64,000 nt of DNA, taken from positions 186,001-250,000 of the forward strand of contig NZ_MWWT01000001.1 of assembly GCF_002259705.1 (NCBI RefSeq). The letters are read 5' to 3'. Positions 43,952-52,451 of the stretch are shown here, in pieces. Position 1 is the stretch's first letter. Each line of letters starts with the position of its first letter. Made by a program: the position numbers and the translations under genes. This DNA is from Alloscardovia macacae. GTDB lineage: Bacteria; Actinomycetota; Actinomycetes; Actinomycetales; Bifidobacteriaceae. A model generated the notes under the pieces. The model was not told the DNA's origin. It searched no databases and worked only from the letters and a program-made list of their open reading frames with translations.

Positions 43952-45604
43952 CTATTCTACTGGGGTAATGTACCTGTATTTTGCGTAGCGCCCGCGGGAT
44001 ACGGCTTCGAGCTTTCCATCGTCTACGAGTGAGCGGATAAGGCGATATGCTTTAGGACCATCCACATGGAGGAGTTCTATGACATCAGCTCGAGATATAT
44101 ACGTGCTCTGTTGCGCGAGATGAAGAATGAGCGCAGCGTAACGAGTATCATCTATGTTTTTCTGGAGCACATAGCCTATGCGCTTATCGTGTGTTCCATA
44201 AACACGAGATGAAAGCATGTACTCCTTATGCGGATTTCTGCCATATGCTTCGACGAGGCCACGGTCTACACAGAATTCCACGGTGTTCTTCACTGCAACG
44301 AGGGGAAGATGCGTCGCTTCTGCAAGGAACTGTGCGGAGGAACGTGGAGCGTCACGGAGGGCATTCAGTAGGAAGAGCGTGTGGAGAGGCAGTGGCCGTC
44401 CGAGTGCATTCTGCTCGTCTGCTACGAGCTTTGTCATTTGTGGATCTGGGGTACTTCTCGGTATAAAGAGGGATACGTGGGCACTTGTGGACTTGGTATA
44501 GTCTGGCAGGGAGCTTCCATAGATGAGAGAGCTCTCGAATATACGGTCTATGCCACGCCCCGTACGCTCAGCGAGGCCTATGCGTTTGAGCACGTCAGAC
44601 AGGAGAGGATTTCGCCCGTGAGGCTCTGCATCTAAGAGATTATCGAGCTGTATTCCTTCGATGAAGCCTCCTGGGTTTGCTATGGTCAGTCCATCATCGG
44701 TGAGAGCTATGCGTACGCGTCCCATCTTTGAGTAGTCGCGGTGACTGTACGCATTTACTATCGCTTCGCGTACGGCTCGTGGATGGAAGGCATATGCGGA
44801 CATTTGGAATAATCCTACTTCTACCTCTTGTTTCGTGTTCTGTACCTCCATATAGGAATTCACTTTTTCTATGGAGCTGAGCAGAGGGAGGGAAAAGTCA
44901 TCATTGACGGTGACATCCGTTCCTACGAGAACTTGGAAGGAGGTGCTATGCGTAGGAATATGCTGTGCAAGGGAAGCTTGTGTCCCGAGAAGGAGAATAC
45001 CGGTAACAGTAGGAATCAGCTCACCCTGAATATCGCGGACTAACCCGAGAGCCTTAAAGAGGTCGGTGTCAGGAAGCTCGAGGAGCGAGCGGTCTCCGTT
45101 ATACGAAAGAATGAGCGTCTTCAGATGGTCTATCTCGCTAGGGGAGAAGTCTGTTAGAGACGATTCGTACAGAGGCATAGAGGAGTAGTCTAAAGTACGC
45201 AGGTCAGATAACCTCGTGGCAAATTCAGATGGATACAGCGGGATATTTTCTGGAGTTCCATCTATCTTTAAGCGACGGTGTGTTACCTTTCCCGACAGAG
45301 TGGCCACTATACCTGAGGAAGACTTCGGCACGGATATGCGGAGTACGGGCTGTTCTGCCTCGATAATCTCCGTGCGTACTGCGACGGGTGGAATGGTGTT
45401 ATTCGCTATATATGCTGCCAGTGTAAAGGTGTTCTTATGACTAGGGTGAACTCCGGTTATGGAACCGTCATCTTCTATTCCTAAGTACAGGTCTCCACCT
45501 TCGGTATTTGCGAATGCGACGACGGCATCGAAGATGTCTGAATCTGGATAGCGCTTCACGTCGCTTTTAAACTCGACAGTGAGGTTTTCCTTATTCGGAA
45601 GCAT
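43952..45604 (-). CDS. AlbA_2/Schlafen-type DNA-binding protein with HATPase_c_4 domain
   Basis: 550 residues. The N-terminal AlbA_2 domain has NLTVEFKSDVKRYPDSDIFDAVVAFANTEGGDLYLGIEDDG, residues 8-48, the standard pattern. Near 285-370 a HATPase_c_4-like part reads HPRAVREAIVNAYSHRDYS, IANPGGFIEG and NPLLSDVLKRIGLAERTGRGIDRI. Two winged helices end the protein (ALRDAPRSSAQFLAEATHLPL; QQSTYISRADVIELLHVDGPKAYRLIRSLVDDGKL). Proteins of this type are usually regulators or associated with defence and toxin-antitoxin loci. The gene is preceded by a dense array of palindromic repeats (45626-45845) and then by an AbiEi-like gene on the same strand. Confidence 0.82.
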   Translation of the reverse strand: MLPNKENLTVEFKSDVKRYPDSDIFDAVVAFANTEGGDLYLGIEDDGSITGVHPSHKNTFTLAAYIANNTIPPVAVRTEIIEAEQPVLRISVPKSSSGIVATLSGKVTHRRLKIDGTPENIPLYPSEFATRLSDLRTLDYSSMPLYESSLTDFSPSEIDHLKTLILSYNGDRSLLELPDTDLFKALGLVRDIQGELIPTVTGILLLGTQASLAQHIPTHSTSFQVLVGTDVTVNDDFSLPLLSSIEKVNSYMEVQNTKQEVEVGLFQMSAYAFHPRAVREAIVNAYSHRDYSKMGRVRIALTDDGLTIANPGGFIEGIQLDNLLDAEPHGRNPLLSDVLKRIGLAERTGRGIDRIFESSLIYGSSLPDYTKSTSAHVSLFIPRSTPDPQMTKLVADEQNALGRPLPLHTLFLLNALRDAPRSSAQFLAEATHLPLVAVKNTVEFCVDRGLVEAYGRNPHKEYMLSSRVYGTHDKRIGYVLQKNIDDTRYAALILHLAQQSTYISRADVIELLHVDGPKAYRLIRSLVDDGKLEAVSRGRYAKYRYITPVE

Positions 45605-45625
45605 GACAGTCCCTTCTCGTAGTCG

Positions 45626-45845
45626 TTTTTTTAACGCACGCGTGTATGAGATATTCTTATTTTAACGCACGCGTGCGTTAAAAGTGTATTAAACGTGCGT
45701 TAAAAATGTGTATTAAAAGTTAAAATGGTGGAAAAGCCTTGAAGAATAAGGGATTTAATGGAGTAACATTTTTAACGCACGCGTGCGTTAAAAGCGTATT
45801 AAACGTGCGTTAGAGTCTTAAAAAGATGGTAAACGTGTGTTAAAA
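45626..45845. repeat. Array of palindromic repeats upstream of the AlbA-type gene
   Basis: A 24-bp perfect palindrome with the core TAACGCACGCGTGCGTTA occurs at 45660-45683 and 45770-45793. Each is the start of a 43-bp direct repeat (45660-45702; 45770-45812) that differs at one base and ends in another half-site, GTATTAAACGTGCGTTA. More half-sites lie near 45628 (TAACGCACGCGTGT) and 45830 (AAACGTGTGTTAAAAG). The elements fill the whole intergenic space between the AbiEi-like stop and the AlbA-type start. Confidence 0.9.
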
Positions 45846-45865
45846 GTGCTGAATCGATAGGTGAC

Positions 45866-46459
45866 TCATAGCAGCACCTCGAGGTAGTGGCGCAGAGCGT
45901 TCTGCACGCCGAGCTCTTTTCCCATCCGAGAGAGGAGTGGAATATTACGCTCAGGAAGGCGCATATACCGTTTAAAGGCTTCGGCTCTCGTGAAAGGGTC
46001 TGTGTGGTTTATAGGGCGAAGCACATCACAGAGGGTGCGTTCTTTACTATAGGCCTTCACTGTGTGGCCGGCAGGCGTGCGAACGTCACTGACTTCGAGA
46101 GAATACAGTCTCTCCACGAGAGCATGGCACTGGAGACCTTCCTGCTTGGCTGATGTCATGTTATAGGTGGCAGGGAAACTGACAGAGTACCGTGCAGGGG
46201 TGGTATCGGTCAGATCATGAAGGTAGAGAGCTGTCTCTAAAGAAAAAATGGCGCGTGAAAAGCGAGACTGGATAGTCAGAAAGTCATCATCCCACGTAGA
46301 CGGAAGACTGTACACTCCTCGAGAGGTACGTTCGAGCTTTCCTGAGTGGACGAGATAGCTGAGTGTGCCGCGAGATAGGCCAGCGCGTGTAATGGCTCGC
46401 GTGGTAATGATGCCATGATGAGCTTTCGTCAGCTGAAGAATTTTTTCTGTTTCTTTCAT
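45866..46459 (-). CDS. AbiEi-like type IV antitoxin / regulator, no toxin partner
   Basis: 197 residues from ATG 46459. The N-terminal winged helix AbiEi_4 type reads ILQLTKAHHGIITTRAITRAGLSRGTLSYLVHSGKLERTSRGVYSLPST in overall layout. The effector part has SRFSRAIFSLETALYLHDLTDTTP and YSVSFPAT, then VKAYSKERTLCDVLRP and a C-terminal helical bundle. In AbiE systems the antitoxin gene is followed by the nucleotidyltransferase toxin AbiEii; here the next gene is the AlbA/HATPase protein instead, separated by the repeat array. An inverted repeat in front (46473-46505) may be its own operator. Confidence 0.85.
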   Translation of the reverse strand: MKETEKILQLTKAHHGIITTRAITRAGLSRGTLSYLVHSGKLERTSRGVYSLPSTWDDDFLTIQSRFSRAIFSLETALYLHDLTDTTPARYSVSFPATYNMTSAKQEGLQCHALVERLYSLEVSDVRTPAGHTVKAYSKERTLCDVLRPINHTDPFTRAEAFKRYMRLPERNIPLLSRMGKELGVQNALRHYLEVLL

Positions 46460-46472
46460 GCTACCCCACTTC

Positions 46473-46505
46473 TCTGTATAACTTATATGCATAAAAGTAT
46501 ACAGA
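46473..46505. promoter_or_regulatory. Inverted repeat in front of the AbiEi-like gene
   Basis: TCTGTATA (46473-46480) and TATACAGA (46498-46505) form an 8-bp inverted repeat 14 bases upstream of the start codon, with an internal GCATAAAAG that recurs just after. AbiEi proteins are known to autorepress from inverted repeats; assignment is inference. Confidence 0.5.
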
Positions 46506-46563
46506 AATTAAGCATAAAAGTCAAGATTTACCCCAGTAGCCCACCCTCGCTAGACTAGAACGC

Positions 46564-47280
46564 ATGACATGGGATGGCTGGGGCAGAACGCAGACCACGC
46601 GCACACTGTATGAACTTCATCAGCAGTGCGCGCAGACTGCATGCCCGAAGCACCCCGACCTCGCGTATGATCTCATCGGCACGCATAGTGAGATAGTGGC
46701 TCAGATAGCGGTCGCGCTCAGTGAGTTCGAGGGAGAATTGGCAGAAGATGACGCGAATCTTCTCGTCGAAGGCGCGCTCGCACACGACATCGGCACCTAC
46801 AGCGTGCTGCGTGCGAACGCGTTCGACGACTCGGCAGAAGGTCACGTCTTCCAGCGCGAGACGTACATTCAGCACGGTCTGCGCGGCTACCAGCTGCTGC
46901 TCGAGCGCGGTCTGAGCCAGGACGTGGCGCTCTTCGCGCGGAACCATACTGGCGTCGGGCTCACGCGCGCGGACTGTACGCGGCAGAATTTACCCATTCC
47001 GTGCGACGACTACGTGCCGGTCACGCGCTTGCAGGAGCTCGTCACTCTCGCAGATAAGTTTCATACGAAATCCGTGCCAGCGCAGTTCGTCAGCCCGCAG
47101 ACCGCGCGCTCACGATGCGAGAAATTCGGCGAGCAGAATCTCGCGAGATGGGACGCTCTTAGCTCGCGCTGCTGCTCGTCTCACGCGGGAACGGACCGCG
47201 CGGACCGCACGAGCCGCACGGAAGCCATCGAGCGCAGCATAAGCCGTCTCGCACAGCAGTACGGCATGTCCATCCTGTAA
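46564..47280 (+). CDS. HD-domain phosphohydrolase
   Basis: 238 residues. HD-domain metal ligands can be placed: His41 in IGTHSEIVAQIAVAL, the HD pair in GALAHDIGTYSVL near 73-74, a later histidine in ARNHTGVGL near 127, and an aspartate in VTLADKFHTKS near 164. The substrate could be a nucleotide or phosphate ester; the SILEHQ-type details do not point to (p)ppGpp or cyclic dinucleotides. The C-terminal 50 residues are polar and end QQYGMSIL. It is divergent from the AbiEi-like gene and 24 bases ahead of an MFS gene. Confidence 0.8.
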   Translation: MTWDGWGRTQTTRTLYELHQQCAQTACPKHPDLAYDLIGTHSEIVAQIAVALSEFEGELAEDDANLLVEGALAHDIGTYSVLRANAFDDSAEGHVFQRETYIQHGLRGYQLLLERGLSQDVALFARNHTGVGLTRADCTRQNLPIPCDDYVPVTRLQELVTLADKFHTKSVPAQFVSPQTARSRCEKFGEQNLARWDALSSRCCSSHAGTDRADRTSRTEAIERSISRLAQQYGMSIL

Positions 47281-47303
47281 GAACATTCCAGAAGAAAGTA
47301 AGC

Positions 47304-48485
47304 ATGAAAAAAAGTATCCTCGCGCTCGCATCCGGAGCATTCGCTCTCGGCGCGGCAGAATTCGTCATGATGGGCGTGCTGCCGAAAGCCGCGGCAGACA
47401 CGGCCGTGAGCATCCCTACGGCGGGCCACTACGTCTCCGCGTATGCCATCGGCGTGTGCTTCGGCGCGCTTATCCTCATCTTCGGCCGGCGCATCAAGCC
47501 GCGAAACCTCATCATCGCCTTCATGGTCATCACCATCGTGGGGAACCTGATGGCCGCGCTCGCTCCGAATTTCGGCATTCTGCTCACCGCGCGTTTCATC
47601 TCCGGTCTGCCGCACGGCGCGTTCTTCGGCACGGCCACCATTATGGCGAAAGCTCTGGCAGACCCTGGTCAGGAAGGCACGGCCGTCTCGCAGATGGTCG
47701 TGGGGCAGACCGTGGCGAACATGGTGGGCGTTCCGTTCGGTACGTGGCTGGGTAGCGCCATGAGCTGGCGTCTCGCGTTCGGTTTCCTCGCGCTCTGGGC
47801 GGCCATGACCATCGTACTCGTGCTGAGTTTCGTGCCGCAGATCGACGCGATTAAGGATGCGGGCATGGCTGGCCAGTTCGTCTTCCTCAAATCCGCGAAG
47901 CCATGGTACGTCATCATGGCCGTCTTCCTCGGGAATACCGGCATTTTCTGCTGGTGGAGTTACGTGTCCCCGTGGCTGCAGAAGGTGGGCGGCTGGAGTG
48001 AGCCGGTCGTGCCACTGCTTATGACGCTCGCCGGCTTCGGTATGGTCGTGGGTGGTCTCATCGGCGGGCGCATGACGGATAAATTCGTGCCGGGCGCTGT
48101 GGCAGGCTTCGGTCAGCTCATTTCGGTTCTGGCTATGATCTTCATCTTCCTCGATCCGGGCTCGCAGCCCACGTCCGCGCTTCTCACGTTCGTGTGCGCA
48201 TTCGGCATGTTCTTCATTTCGTCCCCGCAGCAGCTGCTTATGGTGCAGCTGGGTGAGGGTGGCGGCGAGATGCTGGCTGGGGCGCTCGTCCAGATAGCAT
48301 TTAACGCGGGCAATTCTGCCGGATCCATACTCGGCGGTATGGCGCTTGAGGCCACCTCTATGGATTATCATGCATCCGCGCTGACGGGTGTTCCGTTTAC
48401 ACTCGTAGCCGCTGCGCTGCTCTTTGTTTTTTACGGGCTGTATGAGAGGCGAAAAGTACGTAATATAGGGGGCTTAGAAGATTAG
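47304..48485 (+). CDS. MFS transporter of the sugar-efflux / NepI-AraJ type
   Basis: 393 residues, twelve hydrophobic segments. ALASGAFALGAAEFVMMGVLP at segment 1 is the hallmark of the AraJ/NepI/YdhP group (FALGTAEFVxxGLLP). The motif A-like loop is FGRRIKPRN, motif B/C-like LLTARFISGLPHGAFFGTA in segment 4. Members export arabinose, purine ribonucleosides or drugs; the substrate here is unknown. Start ATG 47304 follows the HD gene after 24 bases, so co-transcription is likely. A long hairpin ends it. Confidence 0.88.
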   Translation: MKKSILALASGAFALGAAEFVMMGVLPKAAADTAVSIPTAGHYVSAYAIGVCFGALILIFGRRIKPRNLIIAFMVITIVGNLMAALAPNFGILLTARFISGLPHGAFFGTATIMAKALADPGQEGTAVSQMVVGQTVANMVGVPFGTWLGSAMSWRLAFGFLALWAAMTIVLVLSFVPQIDAIKDAGMAGQFVFLKSAKPWYVIMAVFLGNTGIFCWWSYVSPWLQKVGGWSEPVVPLLMTLAGFGMVVGGLIGGRMTDKFVPGAVAGFGQLISVLAMIFIFLDPGSQPTSALLTFVCAFGMFFISSPQQLLMVQLGEGGGEMLAGALVQIAFNAGNSAGSILGGMALEATSMDYHASALTGVPFTLVAAALLFVFYGLYERRKVRNIGGLED

Positions 48486-48506
48486 CGGTTCTTCTCATTT
48501 CGTGCT

Positions 48507-48557
48507 ATTATTTTAGGTAATTTTCACACGTAGCGTGTGAAAATTACCTAAAATAAT
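48507..48557. terminator. Perfect 24-bp hairpin after the MFS gene
   Basis: The arms (starting ATTATTTTAGGTAATTTT) are perfectly complementary with a three-base loop TAG. It stops only 17 bases before the start of the 48575 gene, so it may also shape that gene's leader. Confidence 0.75.
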
Positions 48558-48574
48558 GAAAGAAGGGCAGAAAG

Positions 48575-49237
48575 ATGAAGACGACGAAGTCTTACCGTGC
48601 TGTGGCTATGACGCTCTGTGCGGTTTTAATGTTCATTATAGTTCCGTTACATCAAGCGAAAGCTGAAACGGTGTCGGCTATGAGTGGGCTAATCTCATTC
48701 GTTAACTCGTCTATAGATACGTCGAAAGGGCGAATCGAGGTAACTCGTCATCAGATAGAAGAGTACGTTTTCGCACACAAAGAGGGGCTTCTTGCGGAGA
48801 GTAATCAGAGTAATCTCACTGTGTCTTCTCTTACGGAAAGTATCTATAGCTTAGTACAGAGTGCTAATGCAGATGCGTCGGCAGGCAAGAGCGTTATTAT
48901 GCCTGACGGACGTACAGTATCGTTCCCTCGTGATTTTTCTACTCGGGGTAATGATATTAAAGAAGAATTCTTCTGGTGGGGTGTACGGCGCACATATCTG
49001 ACCGATGCTGCTGCTCTTGCTTATGTGGCTGAACTACGGAGAGCTCGTAACGCAAGCGAAGTTATTGAATCAATTACGAGGTATATTCATCCTGCGGCTC
49101 ATGTACTGGCAAAGTTGAATACATGGTATGCGAAGACTTTAGGTGACAGTATCGAGTGGGCTGCTAAGCAACCTGGTAATGGTGTTGTTGTAGAAATGAC
49201 ATATGTATTGACATATACCGCTGTTCCAAGGAAGTAA
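48575..49237 (+). CDS. Secreted protein of unknown function
   Basis: 220 residues. A signal peptide is clear (KTTKSYRAVAMTLCAVLMFIIVPLHQAKA, cleavage after AKA, about residue 30). The mature protein is polar and mainly helical: ISFVNSSIDTSKGRIEVTRH, then EFFWWGVRRTYLTDAAALAY near residue 130-150, and a C-terminus that turns hydrophobic (VVVEMTYVLTYTAV). No cysteine in the mature part. Not recognised. AGAAGG precedes the start. Its codon use is less GC-rich than neighbours. It forms a pair with a tiny membrane protein four bases downstream, as at 11703-12562. Confidence 0.65.
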   Translation: MKTTKSYRAVAMTLCAVLMFIIVPLHQAKAETVSAMSGLISFVNSSIDTSKGRIEVTRHQIEEYVFAHKEGLLAESNQSNLTVSSLTESIYSLVQSANADASAGKSVIMPDGRTVSFPRDFSTRGNDIKEEFFWWGVRRTYLTDAAALAYVAELRRARNASEVIESITRYIHPAAHVLAKLNTWYAKTLGDSIEWAAKQPGNGVVVEMTYVLTYTAVPRK

Positions 49238-49241
49238 TATT

Positions 49242-49430
49242 ATGTCCACAAATATTATTATCTCATGGTTGGGAGAGATGGCATTTATGATTAATGGTGG
49301 TATAGCATGGACTCTGTACTTTCATGCGAAGCATCGTAAAAAGCAAGTGATTATTACTGTTGTAGGAACTATTCTACTCTCTATAATTTACATAGCAATG
49401 ATTATTAATCATGTGATGTCAGGAAGCTGA
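49242..49430 (+). CDS. Tiny two-segment membrane protein
   Basis: 62 residues. Two hydrophobic segments, IIISWLGEMAFMINGGIAWTL and VIITVVGTILLSIIYIAMI, are joined by a basic loop FHAKHRKKQ. AAGGAAG, which overlaps the upstream stop, is a good ribosome-binding site, so it is coupled to the secreted-protein gene. It has the size and shape of many immunity proteins, but no family match is claimed. A terminator follows. Confidence 0.6.
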   Translation: MSTNIIISWLGEMAFMINGGIAWTLYFHAKHRKKQVIITVVGTILLSIIYIAMIINHVMSGS

Positions 49431-49446
49431 ATGTGGTGAACTCTCT

Positions 49447-49486
49447 AGTAGGGGTGGGGGATGATGAGTTATCTCCCACCCCTACT
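49447..49486. terminator. Terminator between the convergent 49430 gene and sdaA
   Basis: AGTAGGGGTGGGGGAT pairs with ATCTCCCACCCCTACT (one mismatch), with an eight-base loop. It serves transcripts from both sides. Confidence 0.75.
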
Positions 49487-49504
49487 CATATCCAGAGCTC
49501 ATTG

Positions 49505-50953
49505 CTAGCACTCCACCACGTTCACTGCGAGGCCACCCTGCGACGTCTCCTTATACTTGCTGAGCATGTCTGCTCCGGTGGCCTTCATGGTGCGGATGGC
49601 ATCGTCGAGAGAGACGATATGCGAACCGTCCGAAAGCATGGCCATACGTGCTGCGTTAATGGCGGTATTCGATGCCAGAGCGTTCCGCTCGATGCACGGA
49701 ATCTGCACGAGTCCGGCTATAGGATCACACGTCAGGCCGAGGTGGTGCTCGATGCCTATCTCGGCTGCATTTTCCACCTGAGCCGGCGTGCCACCGAGTA
49801 CTTCACACAGGCCAGCGGAAGCCATGGAGCTGGCCGATCCCACTTCGCCCTGACAGCCCACTTCTGCGCCGGAGATAGAGGCATTACGCTTAAAGAGGTA
49901 TCCCACAGCGCTGGCAGCGAGGAGGAACTTCATAATGCCCTCTTCGTTCGCGCCATCCACGAACCACCAGTAGTAGCTGAGTACTGCAGGGACTATGCCT
50001 GCAGCGCCATTCGTCGGCGCCGTGACGATGCGCCCACCGCCAGCATTCTCTTCATTTACAGCGAGGGCGAAGAGATCCACCCACGAGCTTTTATCATGCT
50101 TTGGCGCCGAGTGTGGACGGTGCGAGTCCGCATCGTTCCCGAACATGTCGAAGTCTGTGCGGGCGAATTCCTGGTAGAGCTTCGGCGCGCGCCGGCGCAC
50201 GTTCAGGCCTCCCGGCAGGATGAGCTCTCCAGAGGTGCAGCCTGCGTGGATGCAGCCTTTCATAGTCTCCCAGATCTTCAGCAGATACGCGCGCAGTTCG
50301 TCCTCAGAATGCATGGCCAGTTCATTCTGCCACATAAGCTCCGAGACGCTTAAGCCGGACTCTTCGCACATCTGTACGAGCTCAGCGCCGGAAGTGAAAG
50401 GATACGGCACGGGGGGCTCGTCGGTTTCGGCCGAGCTATCCGCAGAATCCGTAGAATCCGCAGGCTCCGCAGCACTATCAGAAATCTCGCTCTCATGCAC
50501 CACGAATCCGCCGCCCACGGAATATGCAGTGTCGGACAAGAGCTCATCATCCGAAGCGTCGAAAGCCCAGAGCTTCATGCCATTCGGATGGTAGTCCAGG
50601 CTCTTCCACCGCTCGAACTCGATGTCTTCACGGGCGAAGAAGATCTCTTTCTCGCCAGCCAGCAGCATGTTCCCCGCGCGGGCAGCATCATCCAGAGCGT
50701 GGAGGACGAGGTGGGGATCCACACTTTCTGGCTGGTAGCCGAGGAGCCCTGCGGCCACCGCGCGGTCGGTGCCATGGCCGAGACCAGTCTGGGAGAGTGA
50801 GCCATACAGTGTCACGTGGATACGCTCCACGCGGCTGAGCAGGTCGCGCTCGCGCAGCTGTGTGATGAAATCAGACGCAGCGCGCATAGGGCCCACGGTG
50901 TGGGAGGAGGATGGGCCGATTCCGATGGAAAACATGTCGAAGACACTCAGCAT
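49505..50953 (-). CDS. sdaA: L-serine ammonia-lyase (iron-sulfur L-serine dehydratase)
   Basis: 482 residues; deaminates L-serine to pyruvate using a [4Fe-4S] cluster. The N-terminal part begins [23 protein letters not shown], conserved. Cluster and active-site residues lie in [41 protein letters not shown] (two Cys) and the C-terminal VNVVEC, whose last residue is the conserved terminal Cys thought to sit in the active site. Between about 160 and 190 there is an unusual acidic insert (repeats of Ala/Asp/Ser such as [14 protein letters not shown]). Single-chain form, fused alpha and beta parts. Confidence 0.95.
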   Translation of the reverse strand: MLSVFDMFSIGIGPSSSHTVGPMRAASDFITQLRERDLLSRVERIHVTLYGSLSQTGLGHGTDRAVAAGLLGYQPESVDPHLVLHALDDAARAGNMLLAGEKEIFFAREDIEFERWKSLDYHPNGMKLWAFDASDDELLSDTAYSVGGGFVVHESEISDSAAEPADSTDSADSSAETDEPPVPYPFTSGAELVQMCEESGLSVSELMWQNELAMHSEDELRAYLLKIWETMKGCIHAGCTSGELILPGGLNVRRRAPKLYQEFARTDFDMFGNDADSHRPHSAPKHDKSSWVDLFALAVNEENAGGGRIVTAPTNGAAGIVPAVLSYYWWFVDGANEEGIMKFLLAASAVGYLFKRNASISGAEVGCQGEVGSASSMASAGLCEVLGGTPAQVENAAEIGIEHHLGLTCDPIAGLVQIPCIERNALASNTAINAARMAMLSDGSHIVSLDDAIRTMKATGADMLSKYKETSQGGLAVNVVEC

Positions 50954-50973
50954 GAGGGCAGCTTTCAGGAGAA

Positions 50974-50986
50974 GGAAGAATTGACA
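50974..50986 (+). repeat. Copy of the plus-strand motif GGRAGAATTGRCM
   Basis: GGAAGAATTGACA in the noncoding strip between sdaA and upp. One of eight copies in the window (343, 5289, 9688, 26746, 46731, 50974, 52805, 54792), all in this orientation. Confidence 0.6.
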
Positions 50987-50995
50987 GTATGAAAA

Positions 50996-51032
50996 GCGCC
51001 GGCACGAGCCGAAAAGCTCTGCGTGCCGGCGC
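50996..51032 (-). terminator. Terminator after upp
   Basis: GCGCCGGCACG pairs perfectly with CGTGCCGGCGC, with further pairing around GAAAA. On the minus strand TTTTCATA follows. Stem almost identical to the pgl terminator at 39407. Confidence 0.85.
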
Positions 51033-51046
51033 CGAAAAAACTAAGC

Positions 51047-51691
51047 CTAGTCCACGAGGCCGTACAGGCGGTCTCCCGCGTCACCCAGGCCAGGAACGAT
51101 GTATGCCTTCTCGTTCAGCTTCTCGTCCTGAGCGCAGACCACGAGCTTAAAGTCGATGGACGGGTCCACGTCCTTCTCGAGGCGCTCGAGGCCTTCCGGA
51201 GCGGCGAGGATGCAGATGGCCGTCACATCCTTCGCGCCGAGCTTCTTCAAGTACTCGATAGCAGCCACGAGCGTGCCACCAGTGGCCAGCATAGGGTCGA
51301 TGACGAAGACCTGGCGGCCCGTGAGATCATCTGGCAGGCGGTTCGCATAGGTGACGATGTCCAGCGTGTTCTCGTCACGCTTCATGCCGAGGAAGCCCAC
51401 TTCTGCGGTAGGAATGAGGCGCGTCATGCCGTCCAGCATGCCCAGACCTGCGCGCAGGATAGGCACCACCATAGGGCGTGGCTTCGCGAGCTTCTTCCCC
51501 ACCATAGGCGCTACAGGAGTCTCGATAGGCGCGTCTTCTACGGCCAGCTCGCGCGTGGCTTCGTACGCTTCGAGCATGACGAGCTCGGAGACCAGCTCGC
51601 GGAACGTGTTCGACGGAGTGTTCTTATCGCGCAGAACGGTGAGCTTGTGGTCCACGAGTGGGTGGTCTAAAACAGTCAAATGCATAGTCAT
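51047..51691 (-). CDS. upp: Uracil phosphoribosyltransferase
   Basis: 214 residues; salvages uracil to UMP using PRPP. Motifs: [29 protein letters not shown] at the start of the protein in standard layout, [14 protein letters not shown] near 80, [21 protein letters not shown] (PRPP-binding loop) near 125-145, and the C-terminal [16 protein letters not shown], which binds uracil. Start is at 51691 or two codons later. Divergent from tadA with about 45 bases between. Confidence 0.96.
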   Translation of the reverse strand: MTMHLTVLDHPLVDHKLTVLRDKNTPSNTFRELVSELVMLEAYEATRELAVEDAPIETPVAPMVGKKLAKPRPMVVPILRAGLGMLDGMTRLIPTAEVGFLGMKRDENTLDIVTYANRLPDDLTGRQVFVIDPMLATGGTLVAAIEYLKKLGAKDVTAICILAAPEGLERLEKDVDPSIDFKLVVCAQDEKLNEKAYIVPGLGDAGDRLYGLVD

Positions 51692-51734
51692 ACTTTCATT
51701 TTAATCTGAGGGTATGAATTCGAGGGGAGGCGAC

Positions 51735-52277
51735 ATGCCGAGTGGGACGCCGAGTGAAGCGCCGAAGAACGTGAGTGCGCATACCGCGCCGCATGCGCAC
51801 ACCACACTGCGCGAGCGGCACCGCGCAGCCATGGGCCAGGCGCTGGATGCGGCGCGCGAGGCTGCATCTGCCGGCGAGGTGCCGGTGGGCGCGGTGGTGC
51901 TGGATGCGCGCGGCCAGGTCCTCGCCATCGCGCGCAATCGCCGTGAGGAGCTTACCGACCCGCTCTCCCACGCCGAGGTGGAAGCCATGCGTGCGGCGGC
52001 GCGCGTGCGTGGGGACTGGAAGCTGGAGGACTGCACGCTCGTGGTGACGCTCGAGCCGTGTCCCATGTGCGCGGGTGCTGCGGTGAGCGCGCACATGGGC
52101 CGCGTGGTTTTCGGCGCGTGGGATGAGAAGATGGGGGCGCTCGGCTCGGTCTGGGACATCGCCCGCGACCCGCATGACGGTTTTTCTCCTGAGGTGTACG
52201 GCGGTGTGCGTGCTGAGGAGTGCGCGCAGCTGCTGCGAGAGTTTTTCGCTCCTCGCCGAGGTCAATCCTCCCTCTAG
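51735..52277 (+). CDS. tadA: tRNA-specific adenosine deaminase
   Basis: 180 residues from ATG 51735, chosen because GAGGGGAGG lies just ahead; ATG 51714 would put the start too near upp. Converts A34 to inosine in tRNA-Arg(ACG). Zinc deaminase motifs: LSHAEVEAM (His and catalytic Glu) near 77-82 and LEPCPMCAGA (two Cys) near 107-113. GAWDEKMGALGSVWDIARD is the TadA-specific region following. The N-terminal 30 residues are a low-complexity extension of His/Thr/Ala. GC-rich and gene-dense location next to upp, a common order in actinobacteria. Confidence 0.94.
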   Translation: MPSGTPSEAPKNVSAHTAPHAHTTLRERHRAAMGQALDAAREAASAGEVPVGAVVLDARGQVLAIARNRREELTDPLSHAEVEAMRAAARVRGDWKLEDCTLVVTLEPCPMCAGAAVSAHMGRVVFGAWDEKMGALGSVWDIARDPHDGFSPEVYGGVRAEECAQLLREFFAPRRGQSSL

Positions 52278-52370
52278 CGTGGCTGGCCGATGTGCGTTTC
52301 GGAGCGCGCGACACGCCGAAATGCTCATAAATGCACAGAAGAACACACATTCTCACATAATATAGAACGC

Positions 52371-52392
52371 GTTCGCTATACTAGAGGTATAT
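52371..52392 (+). promoter_or_regulatory. Promoter and LacI-type operator of aga
   Basis: Palindrome-like TATAGAACGCGTTCGCTATA (52371-52390) overlaps a -10 TATACT (52387-52392). No good -35 was seen. The GAAC...GTTC half-sites match the operators in front of sucP and the importer. The wider 52278-52451 region holds nothing else I can name. Confidence 0.6.
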
Positions 52393-52451
52393 CGTAAACG
52401 AGCGAAGCGAGCGACGGCGCGATGGCGCCCTGAGCGCGCAGATAAGGACCG

